Below are positions 1-10,599 of a stretch of DNA of 32,500 bases, in pieces; positions within the stretch are counted from its first letter, which is position 1; each line of letters starts with the position of its first letter. Under the pieces are notes generated by a model. It did not search any database. It worked only from the letters and a program-made list of their open reading frames with translations, and was not told the origin of the DNA. The stretch is from contig WPIO01000207.1 in NCBI GenBank assembly GCA_009760855.2, positions 70,001 through 102,500 of the forward strand, read 5' to 3'. The stretch comes from Cristatella mucedo (lineage: Eukaryota > Bryozoa > Phylactolaemata > Cristatellidae). Made by a program: the position numbers and the translations under genes.

Positions 1-18
1 ACTCTCTCTCTCTCTCTG

Positions 19-60
<42 letters not shown>

Positions 61-165
61 GCTCTTTCTATTTCTATCCGTCTCACTCTCACTCTCTCTA
101 TCTCTCTCTCTCTCTCTCGCTCTTTCTCTCTATCTCTCTCTCAACCTCATGCACTCTCACACACG
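1..165 (+). repeat. CT-rich microsatellite, imperfect
   Basis: The window opens inside a pyrimidine tract made mostly of CT dinucleotides, broken by GT, TTTC and CGCT interruptions. It probably continues upstream of the window. No coding meaning is seen. Confidence 0.95.
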
Positions 166-278
166 CTCTATAAACTCTCTCTCATCTCTCTTAGCACTTG
201 ATCTTCCCCTCTAAATATGCTATCTCGAAACAGTCTCTAATAAATTCTGCATCAAACCAAAAAGTAAACCCACAAAAA

Positions 279-708
279 CATTTTCACAGTCAAACGAATT
301 GCTTTTATTCGAAGAAAATGTGGTAACAAAAGATTTGTGAATTTTGCTTAAGTTTTTTGATAGAGAGAATGGTTTACAGGGTCTAGATCTACAGAAACTT
401 GCGTGAGAATAATGGAATTAGAACATATTGTTGCTGCACGATTTCGAAGTGCGTGACCATCAAACTCAGTTACGTTACTATCGGGATCACAAAATATCAC
501 TTCTGACTTTAAAAAGAAACTTGCGTTTAACAATACATTATTGTGTAATGAACATCCCTTTTTAATGAGTCTTCAATCGTCTTGGTTTTCTAACATTAAA
601 AAATGCTTCAATTGATATATAATACCGCACAAATTCATGAGAATCTTGTATTATATCTTAACATTTTTATCTTGTGATAATATTGTCTAACAGTACATCT
701 GCATTTTC
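279..708. repeat. Direct repeat 1, copy a (430 bp)
   Basis: This block aligns almost without gaps to 2834-3262, in the same orientation and at nearly equal length (430 versus 429 bp). Shared landmarks in order are a TTCACAGTC start, a GATTTCGAAGTGC core, and a TATCTTGTGATAA segment near the end. The copies have diverged substantially, by eye roughly 70% identical. No TG..CA ends are seen, so an LTR pair is not supported. The block could be a dispersed repeat family or a local duplication. Confidence 0.8.
348..533 (-). other. Unknown open frame in direct repeat copy a
   Basis: A 61-codon open frame with no recognised family. Its last 55 residues align without gaps to a frame at 2903-3070 (-) in the other repeat copy, and both end at a stop at the same offset in the block (TAA here, TGA there). 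Shared residues include LKS, IF, EFD, ALRN, IC and LT. About 24 of 55 residues are identical by eye. It may be the C-terminus of a duplicated gene or of a transposon protein. A chance frame in diverged AT-rich repeats remains possible. Confidence 0.4.
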
Positions 709-751
709 AATTCTTTCAAACCAATAAATAGTTTCAGGCGTTCAACTCTTG

Positions 752-767
752 CTCTCTCTCTCTAAAA

Positions 768-817
<50 letters not shown>

Positions 818-832
818 CTCTGTCAAGTCTCT
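752..832 (+). repeat. CT microsatellite
   Basis: Mostly CT dinucleotides with short interruptions. It begins about 45 bp after direct repeat copy a. Confidence 0.95.
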
Positions 833-953
833 GTATAATATATAAATTCTCTCTTTCACTTTGACCGCTCCCTCTCCCCAGTCTTTAACGACACTTTCTC
901 AGTTTTTCTTAAGTTACTCGTTCTCTCTAAACTTTCTCTCTCCCTCTCTCTCT

Positions 954-1016
954 AAATATATATATATATATTTACTTATTTATCTATATATATATATATA
1001 TATTTATTTATTTATC
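954..1016. repeat. Compound TA/TTTA microsatellite
   Basis: Two TA runs flank short TTTA-type units. The same two motifs make up the larger array inside the Gypsy integrase at 25768-25923. Confidence 0.9.
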
Positions 1017-1760
<744 letters not shown>

Positions 1761-1949
1761 AGCTCGCTCCACACTCCTTCACAGTCCACTTATTCTCTCT
1801 CAACTCTCTTCGAGATGCAGGAAGTGGAAGCAAACCAAGATCAAAAGTACTTTGTACTTGCAGACAGTTTATATACACAAAATTGTATAATATATTTCAT
1901 TTTATATTAGAATATTTATATGCAATTATTTCGCATAGGATTTTGTTCT

Positions 1950-2165
1950 GCTACTAACCATACATGCATGCTGATCATGTGCATGTCACCTCTAACCATA
2001 TAATGCTTATTGTCATTAAGGATGGTATCAAGTGCAATATTATTATTAACATAAACCAACAATTCGATCATGCTTCTTTTCCAGCAAATTTAAATTGCCT
2101 AGAAAGAGATTGGACTATCTGAATGTGGTATTAAAAATGTCTTATTACTAATATTATTATTATAC
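1950..2165 (+). mobile_element. LINE 3' UTR and tail fragment (CR1/L2-like), copy D
   Basis: Degenerate match to the 3' end of the better LINE copies at 13140-13374 and 29000-29232. It has the GCATGCTGA..GTGCATGTCACC segment, a CCTAGAAAGAGATTG segment, and a closing ATT run. Only noncoding 3' sequence remains, as expected for a strongly 5'-truncated insertion. Confidence 0.65.
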
Positions 2166-2833
2166 GTACGCAATTAAAAAGATAAACAATGGTTGGTAAA
2201 TTAAAAATGAAAGAATTCGAGATAACTTTGTCATATTAGAATGCCAAAAAACTACAACTGCATTACCTATTTATTTTTTTATATATTGAAGAATTAAAAG
2301 ACATGGTGTTAAGTGAAATTCCTGTTTCTTTTATTTTAATGCAAACGTAAATTTGATGATTAATGTGGTAGCTCCAATTAATTACTTAGATGTTGCTACA
2401 AAAGGCTATACGGGTAAAACACTAAAAAAGGTAGCAGGGGTTCCCGCACTATCTATAAATCCAAAGTCAACAAAATTAGTATTAAAAACTTCCGTTCTTT
2501 AAATGTGGGGTATACAAAAAATCTCCAAGAATATTTGTATAAACGATTGTAATAGGTGCATCCTATGTGTTCTACTAAGACAGTCTAAGGATATTTTATT
2601 TGGGGATGCTGGACTTATAAATCCCGCTGCTACTGGAACAGACTTTTTAAACACTGTGCCTTCTTTCCATGACTACCAACTGACTACGTGTTCGTAGATA
2701 ATCCTGGAAATTATAAACTAAACTCATCGGTCAGTTATATGATGATGTGAGGAATATCTTGATTAATAAATAAAATATCAGCATTTCAAGTTCATTTATG
2801 TTAAGAACTGTTTTTCTCTTTGATTTATGGAGA
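2166..2833. other. AT-rich unassigned DNA
   Basis: I recognise no gene or repeat here. The longest + frame (2503-2697, 64 codons) has no motif I can name. An AATAAATAAAA stretch lies near 2766, but no transcript is evident for it to terminate. Confidence 0.5.
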
Positions 2834-3262
2834 CATATTCACAGTCACACGAATCGCAACGTGTTCGAAAGACATAAGGTAACAAAATATTTGAGTTTCT
2901 CTTCAATTCTTTGAAAGAGAGAATTTTTTTAGCAGGTCTATATCAATAAAAATGTATGTGAGATTAATGGGATTAGCACAAATTCTTGCTTCGTGATTTC
3001 GAAGTGCACGATCATCAAACTCAATTACTTTACTATTAACACAATAAAATATAAAGTTTGATTTCAAAAGCAATTTGGGTCTAACAATAAATTTGGGTAT
3101 AATGGACGTTCTTTTATAAATAGTCTTAAATCGTCTGGCTTATCTTACATTAAAACAATGTTCTATTGCTCTATATTACTGCACAACTTCATGTGAATTT
3201 TGCATTGTATCTTTTCATTTTTATCTTGTGATAACATCGCCTAATAGTACGTCTACATTTTT
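2834..3262. repeat. Direct repeat 1, copy b (429 bp)
   Basis: Partner of 279-708, same orientation, about 2.55 kb downstream. The sequence between the copies is CT/TA satellite, a LINE tail and AT-rich DNA, so it does not look like the body of an LTR element. Confidence 0.8.
2903..3070 (-). other. Unknown open frame in direct repeat copy b
   Basis: Fifty-five sense codons followed by TGA, aligned without gaps to the frame at 348-533 (-). The stop lies 69 bp from the block start in both copies. Core motif here is EFDDRALRN, matching EFDGHALRN in copy a. No start codon or upstream exon is evident; upstream of this segment the two copies no longer share an open frame. Confidence 0.4.
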
Positions 3263-4464
3263 TAAATGAACTTACAGTTTGATTTAAGAGTTGTTTTCTT
3301 CTCAATCTGCAACAGAACTCCATCAATAGATATCAAAATAGCTGATATGCCAGCGAGTATACGTACTACATGTGATACATCAGGAACAGTAGGGATACAC
3401 GAACGACATGTATTAACTCCAAAAGCTATAACTATATTTATATTGCATTTAGAATACCTAATTCTAATCAAACTAGTTAGATATATTATTACTTTAGAAT
3501 TAAATTACACTATATCATCATATATCTGTTTAGTATATCTTGTTAATAAATTTTATACCTTAACAACTGTATAGTTTTTATATGAAATTGATTCATAATT
3601 GGTGGAAAGATGGAGAAAAATGTAAATAAGTTGAATTTTAATATAATTCGTTTTTAAGCTTGGCCAATTCTGCTAATTAGCGAAGTATCTTGACACTGAT
3701 GTACATGCCTCACTGGTGGCCAATAGTTAAGCCATTGACCCAGCCCCGAGTCAGGCCACTAGTGCATGCTAGATTTCGTATATTTGGCTCATTAGTTGCA
3801 TTAAATTAATGTTGGTGTTATTGGAAAAACTGTTCTGTGGTGAATAGTGGTGTTTGATGGCATACGTAAGGTAGTATATATGTTTGGACATATCGCAGCG
3901 GTTGCACTCAGTGTGAAAATGGGGACCGATCTTTAGCGAGGTCACCAGTCGAACAGTGAATGTCAGCTTTCGACATCCCAAAATCATTTGCTACTCCGCG
4001 AGGCACCGCCAGTGCTCTTTACTCACAACCTGGTTTTCGGCACGTGCCTCCTCCCTCCGGCACACTGGTTTCGACCGTCTTGGTCTCATTTATGGCTGCA
4101 TTCACGTCACCATCTGGCATCGAAGTGACAGCACAGCACCGACCTTTTCTCTTTCTGTCACTGCCAGTGTCTTTGGTTTGCTTCAAACGTAAATAAAGCA
4201 AGGAAGACAAGACGCAGACTTCAAAACGAGTCCAGACTCACAGCTTACCCCTTGAACATTTACAAGTTATTGTACATTGCATCAATACACTTTTGCTTAG
4301 GCTAAGTCCATATTGTGTAAAGACATAATCAAGTCACGGACCAATAACACCGAAGACTTAATGTCCGCTATGGACAATTACTTGGCCGCTAACGAACCAG
4401 CATACCGCATAGTGACACCCAGTGGCTACTTAGCTGAGCGTTTCTCCAATTAATTAGTAGGAAT
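3263..4464. other. Unassigned DNA
   Basis: Small open frames occur (3266-3574, 3956-4196), but none has a motif I can name and there is no exon-like support. Base composition shifts from AT-rich to balanced at about 3650. Confidence 0.4.
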
Positions 4465-4712
4465 TGTTGTACATAAATTATTTAATATAATGCATCAAGA
4501 CTCCATCTCCCTCACTGCCCTCGTCGCCGGATTGCCACCATATATCGCCCTGCTTTATTCTCTGCCCTGCTTTATTTCTGTTCCCACTAAAGCACTAAAT
4601 TTTCTCTCTGGCTATAAATACCTCTATCCCTCTTGACCTTGTCCATCCAGTTTTCTTATGAGGTGCGTGGACCTGTTGCTGCGAACCATAAAGAATAGTT
4701 GAATATGTCCCA
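4465..4712 (+). mobile_element. Possible solo LTR with TATA box
   Basis: The stretch begins TGTTG and ends CCCA. It holds a clear TATAAATA at 4613-4620 and a CATAAAG segment about 70 bp later, in the order expected for an LTR promoter and poly(A) region. The immediate 5-bp flanks (GGAAT and GGTTA) are not identical, although TTAGTAG occurs next to both ends. No second copy was found in the window, so the call is weak. Confidence 0.28.
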
Positions 4713-4729
4713 GGTTAGTAGTAAAGTCC

Positions 4730-4926
4730 ATTTGAGCAAGAGTGCTTAGCAAAAGCCATCCACTGGCCTACGCATTGAACACACTATTGATTGTGCTTTG
4801 TTTTTATTGAGCTCGCCACCACTAATCATTTGACCATGATTCCTGTGTAGCGAATGTGAAGTGTCTAGAAAGAGACTGAATTCTCCAAGGGTGCTAAAAT
4901 AAATGTAATATTATTATTATTATTAT
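4730..4926 (+). mobile_element. LINE tail fragment, copy E
   Basis: Ends with the family tail: a GTCTAGAAAGAGACTGAATTC segment in degenerate form, then an ATT run at about 4908-4926. Upstream 3' UTR similarity is faint (CCACTAATCATTTG). No coding part remains. Confidence 0.6.
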
Positions 4927-5518
4927 CAGCGTGATCAGTGGGCTGGGTGAATGCAAGTTTATTTATACCTCACGAGAGCCAAAAGCGGTTAGATAGAAAA
5001 ACATAAAAATCAACATTTTTATAACCACGACAATTTTAAACCGAATGATAACCGGGGTCATCAAGATACAAGGACACGTTACCTGTCCCGTGCTACCCGT
5101 AGTTGTGAGCAGAAGTTGACTTATCAAACATCACTGAGAGTCGTGGTCGGCATTCAGTTCCTACCCCTCGAAAATAAGATGTCGGGCCTTTCATTATAAA
5201 GCTGACCCTGAATAGGCGCGACTGGCAAAGGCTGAGGGCCCGAACAGCGAAGGTTTTGAATAGCTGCGTCACTTCAGAAACGCAGTGGCCTCCTCAAAAA
5301 TCCAGCCCCTTGATGCCCCGATCGTCGCTTTACAGAGCTCTTTGTCTTACATGGAAACGACGTCCGCTTTTACACCGGTGTCTCTCATCTGGTAATACGC
5401 ACACAATAGCCGCTTCACTAACCAAAAAGGTCCCTCCCTCCACCTCCTAATCAGAGGCACAAAACATTTAAACTCAATCTCAGTGCTAAACGCCGGAGAA
5501 CGCTTTTGTGGGAGCTCA

Positions 5519-5572
5519 GGCACGCAGACACACGTACGTGCTCGCGCACGCACAAACATGCGCGTGCACAGC
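5519..5572. repeat. Alternating purine-pyrimidine CA/CG tract
   Basis: Mostly alternating CA, CG and TG steps over about 50 bp, including CGCGCACGCAC and GCGCGTGCAC. This composition can adopt Z-form DNA under supercoiling. It is imperfect and may simply be an old CA microsatellite. Confidence 0.55.
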
Positions 5573-5963
5573 CCGCCTACGTTTATGATCTTAAGAAGGT
5601 GTCTGAGAGACTAATCAATCCGTCCAGCCGCTGGCGGGCACTCGCTTTTTATTTAAGAGAAAGGTGAATAGAGGTGGAGAATATGTTGTTCTTGAAGGTT
5701 CCAGATAGTTTTAAAGTCTTCCCTAATACATTAGAGTATACGATACAACAGGCGTCGGCATTAGTGATGTTGGCACACTGAAAAAGCGGGTTAATTTTCG
5801 GGAAGATGAGCTAGAGACGTAATGAGGGGCGGGCTCCATTTCATTACCCGCCATTCTTGCCGCGCTCGTGATGCTTGAATGCAAGAGTGAGAAAATGCAT
5901 CAACATAGCGAAGCACTTTTATTCTTAATATTTTCTGACCTAAAATAGTTGTTTCATGGTTGA

Positions 5964-6023
5964 GGCTTGAGGTTTGCTTTGCTGGCTTGAGGTTTGCTTT
6001 CGAAATGCTGTTTCGAAATGCTG
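5964..6023 (+). repeat. Two adjacent short tandem duplications
   Basis: A 17-bp unit beginning GGCTTGAGG is repeated with a 20-bp period (5964 and 5984). It runs directly into a TTTCGAAATGCTG unit repeated with a 13-bp period (5998 and 6011). Both duplications are exact, so they look recent. Confidence 0.9.
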
Positions 6024-6107
6024 TAGATCGGTGAAATTATCAATACTGTCATCTACTTTTGATTCATACTGTTTGCCATTTCACTACAGTTTAAAGAGGC
6101 CCACATT

Positions 6108-6180
6108 AGGAGGCCAGATAGCTTAGATAGAAACATATTTAGTTCTCTGAGGGCGCTATACAAATATAATGTTATTCTAT
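6108..6180 (+). mobile_element. LINE or SINE tail fragment, copy F
   Basis: Carries AGTTCTCTGAGGGCGCTATA, the 3' half of the tail hairpin seen in the better copies, preceded by a degenerate TAGATAGAAA segment. No tRNA-like head or coding sequence is visible. Confidence 0.6.
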
Positions 6181-6529
6181 TTACTTAAATGTCTGGCTTC
6201 CACGGCTACTTCAATGTCTGGCACCACCCGCAACCCATCCCAGATGCCGGTCTGGGTACTTAATTTGGTTGGGTCGACGTTTTTGGCAACCTTCCAGGTT
6301 TCTGGCTAAAGTATTATCGATCGTCGGCATTAGTTTACGAATGCGAGAGTGCAGAGGAGAGAGTGGAGTGCTTCACTGCTAGCATTGGGCTTAAGAGCGC
6401 CATGCATGGCGCCACGTACTAGTCGGCGGTCAGCGCCTAATCTCAAAACGTACTATAGAAAGAGAAAGCGAGCATCTGGACATCTGGCTCTGATTTGAGT
6501 AGAACTCAATGATACATTTTCGCAATCTG
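6181..6529. other. Unassigned DNA
   Basis: No gene, RNA or recognised repeat is seen between the tail fragment and the tandem hairpin unit. Confidence 0.4.
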
Positions 6530-6661
6530 CCAACCTGGGAAATAAGCTCAATGCATGTGACCCGAACTAGGAAGGCCAGGTTGGCGAATGGTGATCCAAC
6601 CTAGGAAATTGGCTCAATGTCTGTGACCCGAACCAGGAAGGTCAGGTTGGCAAATGGTGCA
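6530..6661 (+). repeat. Tandem duplication of a 66-bp hairpin unit
   Basis: Two head-to-tail units start CCAACCTGGG (6530) and CCAACCTAGG (6596). In unit 1 the start CCAACCTGG is the exact reverse complement of CCAGGTTGG about 45 bp later, so the unit can fold on itself. Unit 2 keeps seven of those pairs. The units differ by a few substitutions. Confidence 0.85.
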
Positions 6662-7296
6662 TCACCAGTCTAGACCGAATTAGGAAGCTCTTTGGAATCC
6701 ATTTTTGAGACCGTACATTTAGGTTCAGCTCGAGCCGTATCGGGCGTTTCGATTTGTCAGCGTGCCCGTACGGCCCTCATTTCCGGCTTTGGCTAGGACA
6801 TCTCAAGGTAAGCATTCAACACTTCCTTTGTACCAGTGAGATTTTAAGCCCAGTGTGGATTGGTTACCACGTCTTCAGACCTTGGGAATGGCCTCGCGTC
6901 TCCTTGTGATTTTCCTGATATTTTCAGTGCATTTAAGCTGCTTGCTCTCGACCATTAATACTTAAAGGGCAGAGAGACTTCAAACTACTATTAAATAGTA
7001 GCGGACAAGTCTTTGAGCGAGCGCATGTAGCTCTTTCGTTGGCATGCGTAGGTAGCGGCTGTCCTCCAATAACGCAATGGTAGCCGTCCAGTAACGGTTT
7101 ATGCGCACGAAGACGGCGCGACGAAGAACGATAAACGATGCCCCACCCACAGGAGAGCTGTGTGTGAGACGACGAGCGTTTAAGTCGCGGGTGACGTAGG
7201 CGGGAGAGCGTTCCTAAAGACGTCATGAATGCTGCTCTGAAGCGGTTGGAATGAAAAGAGAGACAGAGACAGATAGGGGGAGTGACAGCGAATGAT

Positions 7297-7334
<38 letters not shown>

Positions 7335-7762
7335 TGGGTACAGCAGCTAATACGGCGTCGTTTGTTCATGCAGCTGTGTAACTCTGCTATGGGCACAGTG
7401 CTCATAGCAGTCTGTTCATGGTCACAAGCGTATTTGATATTTACGTAAATAAACACGTTTTATAATCATCTTTTTCATTTAGAGTTTCTTTCTTATACCT
7501 AAAGACGAAACCCTAAGCCTTTACTGTACCGACCTAAACTGTAAATCCAAAACCCAAATTCTTTGTTCCATCTAATATGGCGTTTGTTCACACAGCCTTG
7601 TCAGTCTACTATGGGCAAAGTGTTAATATCAGGCTGCTCAACGTGGACGGTGGTGACCGTGTTGAACAGACTGCTGAGGACTCCTCACAGCAGACCTATA
7701 TGGCTGTATGAAATACGTACACGCAGTATAGCACATATGCCGTATAGGCCAACTCATAAGCA
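6662..7762. other. Unassigned DNA
   Basis: No gene is recognised. It includes a short GA microsatellite (7298-7332). A CAGTCTACTATGGGCA / AACTCTGCTATGGGCA motif appears at about 7380 and 7605, so a diverged local repeat may be present. Confidence 0.4.
7298..7332. repeat. GA microsatellite
   Basis: About 17 GA units on + (CT on -), with purine-rich flanks. Confidence 0.95.
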
Positions 7763-7965
7763 GGAAGTAAGTCACTGCAGCCCTGGCAGGGTCAAATGAC
7801 CTGCCGTGCACTTCGCAAATAAATCAAGCTTTTTCAGCTGGGACTGCAGGTTGCAGTGCTTCGCGAGCTGAGGCGCCAGCACGTCCATCTGTTGGTCAGA
7901 GTGGTGTGACTTCAGCTGGTGGTGGAAGAACATAGTTGCGAGACCAGGCCCACAGAAATTCCAAA
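7763..7965. repeat. Direct repeat 2, copy a
   Basis: Aligns in the same orientation to 8583-8780. Shared landmarks in order: AAGT.GTCACTGCAGC, CAGATGACCTGCC (here CAAATGACCTGCC), GGTTGCAGTG, AGCTGG and GAAGAACA. On the minus strand a segment reading LAKHCNL..LD..AKC.AGHLT matches LARHCNL..LD..ANCRAGHLT in copy b, but other frames break, so coding origin is unproven. Confidence 0.75.
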
Positions 7966-8505
7966 GTCATGTGATTTAAAGCGACGGCAAACAAACGTGG
8001 CGATGCTCGTTCTTTGTCGCTTTGCCTTAGGCACATGTTGCCCACTCGAACGCACGCAAAACACTCACGTGACACACTCAAACGACAAATTCGCATGCAC
8101 CGCTTTCACGCGGAAGCTAAAGGTCTTTGAATGCGTTTAGGACAAAGTCATCGACTCGCGGGACAGCAAAAAAAATCCGAGACCTTTGTGGTCTAACTCG
8201 TGTGCCTGTCTGCTGAACCAAGATGGAAGCCGAAGAGATGGGAATGTACGCATGATTGGTCGTCTTAGCAAGAAAAGTACGGGCGTCGCTAATCAACCTG
8301 CCAAGACACGTCTCCAAGCAGATTCTCCAGCAGACTTTGAGTGTGTCTCCGACCAGCACGTAGTGGCGGCGCAGCTGTAGCCAAGCAGCGCTTAGGCAGC
8401 GGCGTAATCGTAGCGGAACAACACGTACGCGGAGGGAACCGGCGCTAAGTGGCAACTTCTGCTTGAAGTGCGTAGGAGCGCTTGAGAATTGTTTGAAGTG
8501 CGTGA

Positions 8506-8507
<2 letters not shown>

Positions 8508-8565
<58 letters not shown>
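8508..8565. repeat. GA microsatellite
   Basis: Nearly pure GA, about 27 units. It ends 18 bp before direct repeat 2 copy b. Confidence 0.95.
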
Positions 8566-8569
<4 letters not shown>

Positions 8570-8582
8570 CACCATCCACGGA

Positions 8583-8780
8583 GAAAGTGGGTCACTGCAG
8601 CACTGCCCCGTCAGATGACCTGCCCTGCAATTCGCGATACAATCCAGCATAGTTAATCTACACGGGAGGTTGCAGTGGCGAGCGAGCTGCCGCATAGCCG
8701 GCCGCTGGTCGGTGAGAGTAGTGTGAGTCCAGCTGGGAGAAGAACAACATTTCGGTGAGGCCACGCTCACATTCTGGCAG
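8583..8780. repeat. Direct repeat 2, copy b
   Basis: Partner of 7763-7965, about 820 bp downstream. It lies inside a long minus-strand open frame (8117-9112) that also runs through two GA satellites. I do not treat that frame as a gene. Confidence 0.75.
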
Positions 8781-9587
8781 CATTGCCTCCCACCTGTCTC
8801 CTGACTGCACCAATAATCGTTGTCGTATCTGAGCTGGATGATTGATGCTCTGGTCCTTTTCGCGGATGGTTTAATGGGATTAAAGAGGTAAGCAGAGAGA
8901 GGTAGTGAGAGAGAGAGAGAGAGAGAGTAAGAGAGTGAGAGAGAGGGAGAGAGTGAGAGAGAGAGAGAGAGAAAGAAAGAGAGACACTGACCCTGATATG
9001 AGAGCATTAACGTCCTGAGCAGCACATAGCGAGATGTAAGGCTTGCAGGAGAGGCGTGTGATAAAGATCTATTTGTCACAGGTGCCGTCAGTGAATAGTG
9101 AGAGGAAGTCAAGCTTTCGTCTGACCGGCTTGGTAAGGCGAAAGATGCAGCGATGGTAGATCACCAATCGTGCTGCGAGGTAGCAACGAGACGCTAGCAA
9201 TGAGGTGCTACCAGGGCCTCCCGGTTCAGGAACAAGGACCGCATGGCTTCCGAGCCGGTAATGGCGTCGGAGAGGCAGTGCCGGCTTAAAACCGTCCTTT
9301 TTGTGCGTGGGAGGCCGAGGTTGGCCAGGCAAGCTTGATTATGTATCCACCAGCTACCGAGAGCCCCGACCATGAAGGGCCTCACCACTGCCTACTAGCA
9401 GACAGGAAAGACGGGGCAATTGCTGCCTATTTATTGGCCTTGTACCGGGCGGCCATAATTAGAGCATCCTCGCTGCTGTTGAACAGCATCGTCACACCAA
9501 CAATTACTAAATTAGTGCCACTGTCAATGACCAGGTCCGGCTTGAGATCCAGACAACCGGCAAGCGAGAGGGCGCAGCCTGCCGACA
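8781..9587. other. Unassigned DNA
   Basis: Apart from the GA microsatellite at 8906-8983, nothing recognisable is seen on either strand before the SINE. Confidence 0.4.
8906..8983. repeat. GA microsatellite, imperfect
   Basis: GA units with GTGA, GGGA and AAAG interruptions. Confidence 0.9.
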
Positions 9588-9737
9588 TGTATATATATTA
9601 TTCATTTATATAGCGCCCCAAGAGAACTTAATCTCTATTCAGGCGCTTCACATATGCCTTGGGGCTCGAGCCCACGACCTCAGTCAGACCTTGGTCGGGG
9701 CGAGCACCTTAACCGCTGGACCAAACCGGCTCGGCAA
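9588..9737 (-). mobile_element. tRNA-derived SINE with LINE-type tail
   Basis: Read on the minus strand, the element starts with a tRNA-like head. An A-box-like TGGTCCAGCGG is followed by a B-box-like GGGCTCGAGCCC. It then passes into a tail (GAAGCGCCTGAATAGAG, then GTTCTCTTGGGGCGC) that matches the 3' end of the LINEs in this window, and finishes in AT-rich ATT-like repeats. Total length is about 150 bp. The shared tail implies mobilisation by the partner LINE; that mechanism is known for such SINE-LINE pairs and is inferred here. Confidence 0.8.
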
Positions 9738-9974
9738 AGTATGTAGTTAAGCAGGCTGGCCGGAAATACGCATGTGTATGCATATGCGTTGTCAGCTACA
9801 ACTTTTCAGTATAAAGTTTGAACGCGCTAATTCGGCCACGGTCTGGCAAAAAGAGAATATAACAAATTGTCGAAGAAAACGGTCACAATCCGCACGCGAT
9901 CAGCAGATCTGAAAACTCCATAAACAGTTGTAAGGATACACTGTCTGCCGGCTAAGAATTGTTGGTACTTGGGA

Positions 9975-9977
9975 CTC

Positions 9978-10064
<87 letters not shown>
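9975..10064 (+). repeat. CT microsatellite
   Basis: Nearly pure CT. It lies between the SINE and the minus-strand Gypsy relic. Confidence 0.97.
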
Positions 10065-10066
<2 letters not shown>

Positions 10067-10599
10067 CTTTCGCGACTTGCCAAAGTTAGGGCTATTCAGA
10101 GTGATCTCTTTCATTCTGTTCGTGTTTATGTTGTTATTTCACAATTTTTTCTACTCTATTCCTTCATTTACTACTATTTACTTCTTCATTAAATGTGGCG
10201 CTCATTTTGAGGGGGCGAAAAACGTGAAGAGCGAACCCCTTCTGCAATGGTGGAGAAAATTTATGCTATCGAAGAAATGGTCGAGCCATTCTCCTCCATC
10301 AATCACGCAATGCAATGCAGTTGCTAGAAAAAAATGATTGCAACTTCCAATGGTACCTTAAAGTTGAAAGCCAAGTTAGTGATTCCCTCGCTTGTTATCG
10401 TTAAATCTTCAAAGAAAGAGGAAAAGCAAGTAGAAACGAGTCGACCTCAACAATCCACTAGCATAGCAGCAGATTCAATTCGGCCATCTACCAGGTTATG
10501 GCACAAATCAGCCGCAATAGTTCGTCATACCAAGGCATCGCCTATCTAAGCAATGTTTATCGGATCAAGAAAGTTAAGGGCGGATTCTATTTTTTCGTT

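Larger units (their letters stand above)
4927..6107. other. Unassigned DNA with short local duplications
   Basis: No gene recognised. It contains the alternating purine-pyrimidine stretch (5519-5572) and the short tandem duplications (5964-6023), both listed separately. Confidence 0.4.

Noticed and set aside
8117-9112. 331-codon minus-strand open frame
   Set aside because: It runs through two GA satellites and a direct-repeat copy, has no recognisable domain, and the flanking sequence gives no gene structure. A chance frame is more likely, though the repeat copy inside it may have a coding past.
9660-9737. Intact tRNA gene on the minus strand
   Set aside because: A and B boxes are present but the cloverleaf arms do not close properly, and the sequence runs into a LINE-type tail. 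It is a SINE head.
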